NCBI GenBank assembly: GCA_023445495.1
Contig: JAEXLC010000343.1
Coordinates: 1-11,758, forward strand
DNA from: Pseudomonadota bacterium
GTDB lineage: Bacteria > Pseudomonadota > Alphaproteobacteria > Sphingomonadales > Sphingomonadaceae
DNA: 11,758 bases
Direction: 5' to 3'
Part shown: piece after piece, positions 6,463 through 11,758 of the stretch
How positions within the stretch are numbered: position 1 is the first letter of the stretch
How the letters are laid out: each line of letters opens with the position of its first letter
The notes under the pieces: model-generated
Told to the model about the DNA's origin: nothing
What the model saw: only the letters and a program-made list of their open reading frames with translations
Databases searched by the model: none
Translations under genes and position numbers: made by a program

Positions 6463-7208
6463 AGTGGCTGATCGCCTTCGACCTCGACGGCACGCTTGCC
6501 GAGAGCAAGCGGCCGTTATCGGAGGATATGGCCGCAATCCTCGCCCGATTGCTCGCCATCACGGATGTGGCGGTGATCTCGGGCGGGGACTGGCCGCAGT
6601 TCGAAAAGCAGATCGCCTCGCGCCTTCCTGCCGGCGTCGCGCTCGACCGTCTCTGGTTGATGCCGACCACAGGCACGAAACTCTATCGGTTCATCAATGG
6701 CGCTTGGCGCGCGGTCTATGCCGAACTGTTCGACGACGCGGAGAAGGCGAAGATCCGCACGGCCTTCGATCAGGCGCTGACCGATGCCGGTCTCGCCGAC
6801 GAACGTATCTGGGGCGAACGGATCGAGGACCGGGGCAGCCAGATCACCTTTTCGGGCCTGGGGCAGGCAGCGCCGCTGAAGGAAAAGGAAGCGTGGGATC
6901 CTGACCGAAAGAAGAGGACCGCGTTGCAGGCCACGTTGCGCGCGAAGCTGCCGGAGCTCTCGATCAATCTCGGTGGCACGACATCGATCGACGTGACCAG
7001 AGCAGGGATCGACAAGGGCTATGGCCTGAAGCGCCTGAGTGCCGAGAGCGGTGTCCCGCTCGACGGGATGCTGTTCATTGGGGATGCGATATTCCCCGGT
7101 GGGAATGACTATCCCGCTGCTGAAATCGGCCTCGACACAGTGAGGGTGCGCGACGTCGCGGAAACCACCGCCGTCGTGACCGCCATCATCGCGTGTCTGC
7201 ACCGATAG
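6459..7208 (+). CDS. HAD-IIB family phosphatase, phosphomannomutase-like
   Basis: A 249-residue soluble HAD-superfamily hydrolase with all four motifs. Motif I is DLDGTL (nucleophile Asp8, acid/base Asp10), motif II is the Ser41 of ISGG, motif III is Lys186 in GIDKGYGL, and motif IV is GDAIFPGGNDYPA (Asp209, Asp217). The cap between motifs II and III (about 75-180) makes it class IIB. The cap segment RGSQITFSGLGQ and the TTSIDVTRAGIDKGYGL block resemble eukaryote-type phosphomannomutase/sugar-phosphatase HADs. The substrate is probably a phosphorylated sugar or similar metabolite, but this is inferred. It is not a P-type ATPase fragment: a complete stand-alone HAD starts at 6459 in an ATGA overlap with the pump, with GGGGAAGG just upstream. 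It is the last gene of the cluster. Why a sugar-phosphatase-like HAD is coupled to a metal pump is unclear. Confidence 0.88.
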   Translation: MKWLIAFDLDGTLAESKRPLSEDMAAILARLLAITDVAVISGGDWPQFEKQIASRLPAGVALDRLWLMPTTGTKLYRFINGAWRAVYAELFDDAEKAKIRTAFDQALTDAGLADERIWGERIEDRGSQITFSGLGQAAPLKEKEAWDPDRKKRTALQATLRAKLPELSINLGGTTSIDVTRAGIDKGYGLKRLSAESGVPLDGMLFIGDAIFPGGNDYPAAEIGLDTVRVRDVAETTAVVTAIIACLHR

Positions 7209-7272
7209 GATCAAGATACATGGTCGGCTCCATCGCGGAATGCCGCATTGTCAAAGCTCTGGCTTCTGTCGC

Positions 7273-7291
7273 TTAGGGCAGCGCTTCCTAA
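7273..7291. repeat. Small inverted repeat upstream of the split gene
   Basis: TTAGG (7273-7277) and CCTAA (7287-7291) form 5-bp arms around a 9-base centre that itself contains the palindrome AGCGCT. It lies 17 bases before the GTG start of the interrupted gene and 64 bases after the HAD stop. It could be an operator or a weak hairpin. No convincing promoter hexamers were found around it. This is a weak call. Confidence 0.25.
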
Positions 7292-7308
7292 AACGAAAAG
7301 AAGGCAAT

Positions 7309-7376
7309 GTGCGCGTCTCCGCGAACAAAGCCTCCAGCGATCAATCTAAGAGATTCCGCCGCGCTTCTCAATCGTA
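7309..7376 (+). pseudogene. 5' part of a small gene split by the transposon
   Basis: AGAAGG (7299-7304) precedes a GTG start at 7309 by 4 bases, and the frame runs 22 codons (MRVSANKASSDQSKRF onwards) into the transposon end. If the element and one 5-bp flank are removed, codon TA|C joins at 7376/11639 and the same frame continues to the window end, giving at least 62 residues. Third-position GC on this strand here is about two thirds (15 of 22 codons by hand count). An antisense frame also open across the joint drops to about 45%, so the + strand reading is preferred. An in-frame ATG at 7240 could extend the protein by 23 residues but lacks a good ribosome-binding site. I do not recognise the protein; the N-terminus is basic, Ser-rich and without a signal peptide. 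Confidence 0.5.
7372..7376. repeat. Target-site direct repeat, copy 1 (TCGTA)
   Basis: The five bases TCGTA abut the tnpA-side inverted repeat. The other flank has TGGTA, a 4/5 match. Tn3-family elements generate 5-bp duplications, so these are probably one duplication with a later base change. The alternative is rearrangement between two insertions. Confidence 0.6.
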
Positions 7377-7414
7377 GGGGGCGTTTGCGGGAGGGGGCGG
7401 AATCCTACGCTAAG
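7377..7414. repeat. Terminal inverted repeat, tnpA side (38 bp)
   Basis: The repeat starts GGGGGCGTTTGCGGG and ends CCTACGCTAAG. It matches the reverse complement of 11596-11633 at 37 of 38 positions (T at 7411 against C), and similarity ends immediately inside. The tnpA stop codon (7405-7407 on the - strand) lies within it, a compact arrangement common in Tn3-family elements. Confidence 0.97.
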
Positions 7415-10296
7415 GATTTGGGCCAGCGATATTCCCCGGTTAGATTGATGTGTTCCCATCCCAACGGCGAGACGTGGGCGAGTAGATCAGGCGCGATATG
7501 GGTACCGCTGGCGGCCCGGGTATTGACGACCTCGCCGAGCTTCATGGTGTTCCAGAATATGATGATGGCGGCGAGCAGGTTCATTCCGGCGATGCGATAG
7601 TGCTGGCCTTCGCCGGATCGATCCCGGATTTCACCTCGGCGGTGGAAGCTGATGGCGCGCTTTAGGGCGTGGTGGGCCTCACCCTTGTTGAGGCCGATCT
7701 GAGCCTGGCGCTGGAGGCCGGCATCAAGAATCCAGTCGATCATGAACAGGGTTCGCTCGATGCGGCCCACCTCTCGCAATGCGAGGGCCAGCTCATTCTG
7801 GCGCGGGTAAGAGGCGAGCTTGCGAAGAATCTGGCTGGGGGCGACGATCCCCGCTGCGATCGTCGCCATGATGCGCAGGATGTCGGGCCAGTTGCGCTCG
7901 ATGAGCGGTTCATTGATCTTACCTCCGACCAGCGCTCGCACATTGGCCGGCGTCGCGTTGGGCGTGAAGGCATAGAGTCTTTTCTGAGGGAGATCGCGGA
8001 TACGGGGGGCGAACCTGTAGCCGAGCAAGGCGCAGGCGGCGAACACATGATCGGTGAAGCCGCCCGTGTCGGCAAAATGCTGGCGAACGCGGCGGCCCGC
8101 GTCATTCATGAGCAGCCCGTCCAGGATATAGGGAGCCTCGCTGACCGTTGCCGGGATCACCTGGGTTGCGAACGGCGCATATTGATCGGACACATGGCTG
8201 TATCCCTTGAGGCCCGGGACGTTGCCATATTTCGCGTTGATCAGATTCATCGCCTCGCCCTGCTCGGTAGCAAGGAAGAACTGCCCGTCGCTGGATGCCG
8301 ATTGCCCTTGTCCCCAGAAGGCGGCCATGGGCAGGGCGGCGTGGGCCTCCACGATCATGGCGAGCGCCCGATCATAGGCGCTGCCTTCGACATGCCAGCG
8401 CGCGATCCGCAGCAATTCCCAGAAGCTGTGCGTGTTGGTCGCCGCCGCCATCTTGCGCAAACCGAGATTGACGCCTTCCGCCAGCAACACGTTCATCAGG
8501 CCGATCCGGTCGCTGCAGGGCGCGCCGGTGCGCAGATGCGTGAACGCCTCGGAAAATCCGGTTCGCTCATCGACTTCCAGCAACAGATCGGTGATCCTCG
8601 CGGGCGGGAGCTGTTGATAGAGATCGAGCACGAGATCCTCGGCCCCTTCGGGCGTGTCGGCCCTCAGCTTGTCGATGTGCAGCTTGCCGTTCTCGATGAT
8701 GCCGCCTGGGATCGTGCCGGTTCGCGCCGCGCGGCCAAACTCCTTCAGCCGTGTATCCAGTCGAGCCCTGCGCTCGGCCAGCCATTCGCCGGGTCGCAGC
8801 GGCACGGCGAGCCGCGCGGTCTGCTCTATCGCCTGTGGCGGGACCAGAAGCTGCTTGAGGTCGCCATAGCGGCGCGATCCCGCCAACCATATGTCACCGG
8901 ACCGGAAGGCGTCGCGGATGTGGAACAGCACCGCGATTTCCCAAAGCCGGTGGTCGCCGCTGGGCTCAGCGCAAAGATGACGATGCCATTTCGAGTTGGG
9001 ACGTAGAAAATCCACCGGCGGATCGACCTTGATCCCGTTACGCAGCATCGCAACGGCCGCCAGAAGAGGCGTGGCGATCGGCGCCGCCTGCATGTCGAGC
9101 AGGCGCAGCATCCTGGGCGCGTAGAGGCGGAAACGGTGATAGCCGTCCAGCACACGGCTGAGCGGGTCGGCCGCGAGCACGTTGGTCAGCGCGGAGGCCG
9201 TGGCGACAAGGGTTCTGAACCGTTCCCAGCCAGGCCCGGTGGCGATTATCCCGTCCAGGGCCGTGCCATCGTCCTGCGCTCCAAGCAAAGCACCACCGAT
9301 TTCGGCAAAGGACTTCAGCGTGTCCCGAACGGCCGCCTTTTCGTCGGCGATCCTGGTGTTGCAAAGGCGTTCGGAGGCCCGATAGAGACGGCCTACGATG
9401 CGATCGTGGGTCTCCACGATGACATCGGCCAGCGATGACCGCCATTCCAGGGTGCAGACAGCGAGGATCGCAAGCCGCCTGTCTTCGGGCAGATCACGCA
9501 TGCCGTCGGCGTAATAGCGCTCGCCCTGCCGGCGAAGCCGGGTCACACGATGCGCCGGCACGCCGTCCAGCAAATCCGCCGGAAGATCGAACCTTTGAAG
9601 ATATTCCAGTCGATCCATCAGCCGGTTAGCGGCTGCTGAATTTGCGCCAACCTCGAACTGTCGCAGCCATACGAAGCGCGTGACGCGACCATCCACCGTA
9701 TCCTCCAACAGGTGAGCCAAATTCTCGCTCAGGGTTGGCGTGATGCGATGGGCGATAAGATCCTCGATCCGGCGCTCGGCCTCAACCAGCGCATCGGCGC
9801 AAAGGCGCTCGATCGTCGAGGAGCCGGGAAGGATCGTGCGGGTGCGGCGACACTCCGCAACGAAGCGACGGGCAAGATCCTCATTCGATGTCGCCGCCTC
9901 GGCTTCCCGAGCGATCCATTCGCGCAAATCCCGTGCGCCCCGCCCCGAAAAGGAGCGATAGCCGTAGATTCGGCGAAGGTCCGCCAGATGCTCGTGCCGG
10001 GTCTCCTCGCGCGCGGCATAGAGGAGTAGATCGTCGCTGGTCAGGCCGAGCTGGGCCGCGACGAAATCCGATACCTGCGCCGGGATCAACTCGCCAGGAG
10101 CGAGCACCCGGCCCGGGTAGCGCAGGACGCACAGTTGCAGCGCGAAGCCAAAACGATTGTGGGCGCGCCGGCGCTGGCGGATATGCCCGAGATCCTCATC
10201 GCTGAGGGTATAGTGCCGCAGCAGCTCACCTTGATCGACCGGCAAGTGAAGCAGCGCCTCGCGCTGTCGATCGGTCAGGGTCACGCGACGCGGCAT
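7405..10296 (-). CDS. tnpA: Tn3-family transposase TnpA
   Basis: A full-length 963-residue DDE transposase, within the usual range of about 950-1000, that makes the cointegrate in replicative transposition. The N-terminal DUF4158-type DNA-binding region spans roughly 1-170 (MPRRVTLTDRQREALLHLP...). The catalytic domain fills the C-terminal 40%: Asp670 in SSDGQFF, Asp743 in HFADTGGFTDHVF, and a probable third acid Glu873 in NKGEAHHALKRA. The spacings of 73 and 130 residues agree with what I recall for the Tn4430 transposase; the Glu choice is inferred. The C-terminus GWEHINLTGEYRW is typical of the family. AAGGAG lies 5 bases upstream of ATG 10296. No frameshift or stop interrupts it. It is transcribed away from tnpR, from the shared 125-base intergenic region. 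A long + strand frame over the same DNA is only a GC-driven shadow. Confidence 0.97.
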   Translation of the reverse strand: MPRRVTLTDRQREALLHLPVDQGELLRHYTLSDEDLGHIRQRRRAHNRFGFALQLCVLRYPGRVLAPGELIPAQVSDFVAAQLGLTSDDLLLYAAREETRHEHLADLRRIYGYRSFSGRGARDLREWIAREAEAATSNEDLARRFVAECRRTRTILPGSSTIERLCADALVEAERRIEDLIAHRITPTLSENLAHLLEDTVDGRVTRFVWLRQFEVGANSAAANRLMDRLEYLQRFDLPADLLDGVPAHRVTRLRRQGERYYADGMRDLPEDRRLAILAVCTLEWRSSLADVIVETHDRIVGRLYRASERLCNTRIADEKAAVRDTLKSFAEIGGALLGAQDDGTALDGIIATGPGWERFRTLVATASALTNVLAADPLSRVLDGYHRFRLYAPRMLRLLDMQAAPIATPLLAAVAMLRNGIKVDPPVDFLRPNSKWHRHLCAEPSGDHRLWEIAVLFHIRDAFRSGDIWLAGSRRYGDLKQLLVPPQAIEQTARLAVPLRPGEWLAERRARLDTRLKEFGRAARTGTIPGGIIENGKLHIDKLRADTPEGAEDLVLDLYQQLPPARITDLLLEVDERTGFSEAFTHLRTGAPCSDRIGLMNVLLAEGVNLGLRKMAAATNTHSFWELLRIARWHVEGSAYDRALAMIVEAHAALPMAAFWGQGQSASSDGQFFLATEQGEAMNLINAKYGNVPGLKGYSHVSDQYAPFATQVIPATVSEAPYILDGLLMNDAGRRVRQHFADTGGFTDHVFAACALLGYRFAPRIRDLPQKRLYAFTPNATPANVRALVGGKINEPLIERNWPDILRIMATIAAGIVAPSQILRKLASYPRQNELALALREVGRIERTLFMIDWILDAGLQRQAQIGLNKGEAHHALKRAISFHRRGEIRDRSGEGQHYRIAGMNLLAAIIIFWNTMKLGEVVNTRAASGTHIAPDLLAHVSPLGWEHINLTGEYRWPKSLA

Positions 10297-10421
10297 ACAT
10301 GCTCCTTATTCTTTCCGAGCTACGGTTTGAGATAGCTTGATTGAGATGCTGGTTAAGATACACAATAGCCCAATCTTATGTGCTCATGTTCGTCACCGCC
10401 TCAAACCTTCGTTTGTGATCC
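10297..10421. promoter_or_regulatory. Candidate res site and divergent tnpA/tnpR promoter region
   Basis: This 125-base gap between the divergent tnpA and tnpR starts is clearly more AT-rich than its surroundings and dense in repeats. An 8-bp inverted pair GGTTTGAG (10324-10331) and CTCAAACC (10400-10407) spans most of it. TTGAGAT is directly repeated at 10327 and 10341. A 6-bp dyad lies in the middle (see 10354-10378). Serine resolvases of Tn3 elements bind three dyad subsites in exactly this place and also repress both genes. A possible tnpR promoter is TTAAGA (10353-10358), 17 bases, then TTATGT (10376-10381). Location and dyads are seen; the subsite assignment is inferred. Confidence 0.65.
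10354..10378. repeat. Dyad, candidate res crossover subsite
   Basis: TAAGAT (10354-10359) and ATCTTA (10373-10378) are inverted around a 13-base AT-rich centre. The 25-base span is close to the 28-base subsite I of Tn3-type res. It is the best candidate for the strand-exchange point but is not proven. Confidence 0.4.
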
Positions 10422-11042
10422 ATGCTGATCGGCTACGCCCGCGTGTCCAAAGCCGACGGCTCGCAGTCGCTCGACCTGCAGCACGATGCCCTTCGCGCTG
10501 CCGGTGTCGAGCCAGGCAATATCTATGATGATCGTGCATCCGGTAGCCGTGATGATCGCCCCGGTCTTGCCGCCTGCCTGAAATCGTTGCGCGACGGCGA
10601 TGTCCTCATCGTTTGGAAGCTCGACCGGCTCGGCCGAACGCTCACCCACCTGGTCAGCACGGTGCAGAATCTGTCGGATCGCGGTATCGGTCTGCGGGTG
10701 CTCACCGGCAAGGGCGCGCAGATCGACACCACGACGCCATCGGGCCGGATGGTGTTCGGCATTTTTGCCACACTGGCGGAGTTTGAGCGGGATATGATCC
10801 GCGAGCGCACCATGGCTGGCCTGGCCGCTGCCCGCGCGCGGGGACGCAAGGGTGGCCGCAAGTTCGCCCTCTCCAAGGCCCAGGTGCGGCTCGCTCAGGC
10901 TGCTATGGCCCAACGCGACACGTCCGTTTCCGACCTCTGCAAGGAACTCGGGATCGAGCGCGTCACTCTCTACCGCTATGTCGGTCCCAACGGGGAACTC
11001 CGGGATTACGGTCAGCGCGTGCTTGCTGCCAAAACGCGATGA
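10422..11042 (+). CDS. tnpR: Serine resolvase TnpR
   Basis: A 206-residue small serine recombinase that resolves the Tn3 cointegrate at res. The catalytic domain (1-125) starts MLIGYARVSKADGSQ with nucleophile Ser9 and the supporting Arg7. It includes YDDRASGSRDDRPGL (35-49), KLDRLGR with Arg69 and Arg72, and the long E-helix region FATLAEFERDMIRERT (115-130). The DNA-binding helix-turn-helix is near 168-187 (SVSDLCKELGIERVTLYRYV). The protein is about 20 residues longer than the 185 of classical TnpR, owing to its tail after the HTH (GPNGELRDYGQRV). The start ATG 10422 has no strong ribosome-binding site. It is divergent from tnpA. Its stop overlaps the start of the GNAT gene (ATGA at 11039), so the passenger is probably translated with it and under TnpR autoregulation. 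Confidence 0.96.
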   Translation: MLIGYARVSKADGSQSLDLQHDALRAAGVEPGNIYDDRASGSRDDRPGLAACLKSLRDGDVLIVWKLDRLGRTLTHLVSTVQNLSDRGIGLRVLTGKGAQIDTTTPSGRMVFGIFATLAEFERDMIRERTMAGLAAARARGRKGGRKFALSKAQVRLAQAAMAQRDTSVSDLCKELGIERVTLYRYVGPNGELRDYGQRVLAAKTR

Positions 11043-11569
11043 TGATGACGGGAGCCCCGATCAAACTTACCCAAGCGGACGCCGCAGACGTTGCAGACCT
11101 GTACAACCGTTGCAGCGACTATTTCCTGTTGCAGGACGGGGCCGCGCCCACGCTGGACGATGCTCGCGAGCTTTTCTCCGATGTGCCGCCCGAAAAGAGC
11201 GCCCACAATCAAGCTGTCCTGGGATGGAAGGGGCCTGGCGGCCTATATGCAATCGCGGCCATCCTCCGCGATTATCCGCGTGATGGCACATGGTATCTCG
11301 GCTTCATGATCGTAGATGCCGCACAGCGTGGTCGTGGCGTCGGACGCTCAATTTACTCGACGGTCGAAAGCTGGGCCGCTGCGAGAGGTGCCACAGAGAT
11401 TCGGTTGGCCGTGCTGGAAGCGAATGAAGCGGCAGAGCGATTTTGGCGTTCTCTCGGCTTCATTGAGTATCGGCGCGTTGGGCCAGACACCTTCAAAATG
11501 CGTAGCCATCGCCGGATAGAACTGAGCCGTCGCCTTTCTGGCGCGACCGTAGAAGGCAGCAACAAGTAA
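11039..11569 (+). CDS. GNAT-family N-acetyltransferase, transposon passenger
   Basis: A 176-residue GNAT enzyme that would transfer an acetyl group from acetyl-CoA to an amine. The acetyl-CoA motif A is clear: YLGFMIVDAAQRGRGVGRSIY, with the pyrophosphate loop QRGRGVG at 96-102. Motif B follows with LAVLEANEAAERFWRSLGF (123-141). The N-terminal half (CSDYFLLQDG...APTLDDARELFSDVPPEKS) matches a common uncharacterised GNAT subgroup, and I cannot name the substrate. Three tandem ATG codons (11039, 11042, 11045) leave the start uncertain by two residues; the first overlaps the tnpR stop. The gene ends 26 bases before the inverted repeat, so it is inside the element. It could modify an antibiotic, act as a toxin on aminoacyl-tRNA, or modify a protein. 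No adjacent antitoxin-like gene is seen, which weakens the toxin idea. Confidence 0.9.
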   Translation: MMMTGAPIKLTQADAADVADLYNRCSDYFLLQDGAAPTLDDARELFSDVPPEKSAHNQAVLGWKGPGGLYAIAAILRDYPRDGTWYLGFMIVDAAQRGRGVGRSIYSTVESWAAARGATEIRLAVLEANEAAERFWRSLGFIEYRRVGPDTFKMRSHRRIELSRRLSGATVEGSNK

Positions 11570-11595
11570 GATCTCGCGCCGGCTATCTGGGCGAG

Positions 11596-11633
11596 CTTGG
11601 CGTAGGATTCCGCCCCCTCCCGCAAACGCCCCC
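11596..11633. repeat. Terminal inverted repeat, tnpR/GNAT side (38 bp)
   Basis: On the + strand it reads CTTGGCGTAGG at the inner edge and ends GCAAACGCCCCC at the outer edge. It is the reverse complement of 7377-7414 with one mismatch. The boundary is fixed by loss of similarity on both sides. Confidence 0.97.
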
Positions 11634-11638
11634 TGGTA
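11634..11638. repeat. Target-site direct repeat, copy 2 (TGGTA)
   Basis: TGGTA directly follows the outer end of the repeat and matches TCGTA on the other flank at 4 of 5 bases. See 7372-7376. Confidence 0.6.
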
Positions 11639-11758
11639 CAATCTGGTTTCCGACCGTTTTTCCGGGCTGAATGCCGTGACGGTCCCCGGTACGTTGCGCG
11701 ACAGCCTCCATCTGCTGGCGGTCGTGCTCGACCAGGAAACCGAATTGCGGCCAAGCGA
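11634..11758 (+). pseudogene. 3' part of the split gene, running off the window
   Basis: The frame continuing from 7309-7376 enters at 11639 (codon TA|C), reads NLVSDRFSGLNAVTVPGTL and then a helical stretch RDSLHLLAVVLDQETELR, and is open to the last base. Third-position GC is about 70%, like the neighbouring genes. The family is not recognised. The antisense strand is also open here (reading QFGFLVEHDRQQMEAVA), so strand choice rests mainly on codon use and the ribosome-binding site at 7299-7304. The rest of the gene lies downstream of this window. Confidence 0.5.

Larger units (their letters stand above)
7377..11633. mobile_element. Complete Tn3-family transposon with GNAT passenger
   Basis: A 4257-bp element bounded by 38-bp inverted repeats. 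It carries tnpA on the - strand, divergent tnpR on the + strand, a res-like region between them, and one passenger gene encoding a GNAT acetyltransferase downstream of tnpR. Both transposition genes look intact, so the element may be active. The repeat ends in ACGCTAAG at the inner edge, as in the Tn3/Tn21 consensus, while the GC-rich outer part resembles, from memory, the Tn163/Tn5393 group; this was not checked by search. No resistance gene to a known antibiotic or metal lies inside. It sits 168 bases after the metal operon and has apparently split a small gene. Confidence 0.95.

Noticed and set aside
5296..6537. 413-codon open frame on the - strand
   Set aside because: It is antisense to the P-type ATPase catalytic core, whose motifs are intact. 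Its product is Arg/His-rich with no family signature, a normal effect of high third-position GC.
7307..7600. 97-codon open frame starting at ATG 7307
   Set aside because: It runs into the transposon end and antisense tnpA. In the transposon-free sequence this frame stops soon after the junction, and its start is only 2 bases from the ribosome-binding site.
7669..9006. 445-codon open frame on the + strand
   Set aside because: It is fully antisense to the intact TnpA gene, has no recognisable domain and lacks a ribosome-binding site. It is treated as a shadow.
7288..11758. Antisense joined frame across the transposon (reading VEHDRQQMEAVA then ending at 7288)
   Set aside because: It is open across the restored site, so not impossible. 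Its left part has low third-position GC (about 45%) with AGA and GGA codons, unlike the region. The + strand frame has a start with a ribosome-binding site and better codon use.

Overview
The window looks like an accessory metal-resistance region from a GC-rich alphaproteobacterium. A sphingomonad is my best guess from base composition, codon use and gene style. That is inference; no rRNA or housekeeping gene is present to confirm it. All clear genes from 1 to 7208 lie on the + strand, and a complete Tn3-family transposon occupies 7377-11633.

Region 1 (1-1329): the C-terminal part of a CzcA/CusA-type heavy-metal RND efflux pump, followed directly by a perfect 16-bp-stem GC-rich hairpin that probably ends or attenuates the upstream czc transcript.

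Region 2 (1346-7208): a very compact seven-gene cluster. In order it encodes an SRPBCC-fold protein, two small lipoproteins that both look like MliC-type domains, a divergent ZIP-family permease, a short CDF-like cation transporter, a P1B-4-type metal ATPase (SPC and HEGST motifs) with a His-rich N-terminus and HMA-like domains lacking CxxC, and a HAD-IIB phosphatase resembling phosphomannomutase-type HADs. Five of the six internal junctions are 4-base ATGA start/stop overlaps and the sixth has a 3-base gap, so the genes are very probably co-transcribed and translationally coupled. The combination suggests divalent-metal (Zn/Co/Ni/Cd/Fe class) handling across the inner membrane plus an envelope component. 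The roles of the SRPBCC, MliC-like and HAD proteins are unknown.

Region 3 (7209-7376 and 11634-11758): the two halves of a small gene apparently split by the transposon. Removing the element and one 5-bp target copy joins the halves into one + strand open frame that runs off the window end.

Region 4 (7377-11633): a 4257-bp Tn3-family element with 38-bp terminal inverted repeats (37/38 identical) and imperfect 5-bp flanking direct repeats (TCGTA/TGGTA). It carries a full-length DDE transposase on the - strand, a divergent serine resolvase on the + strand, a dyad-rich candidate res site between them, and a GNAT acetyltransferase passenger overlapping the resolvase by ATGA. The metal genes lie outside the element: the transposon inserted next to the operon and does not carry it. 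No CRISPR array, tRNA or rRNA was seen.
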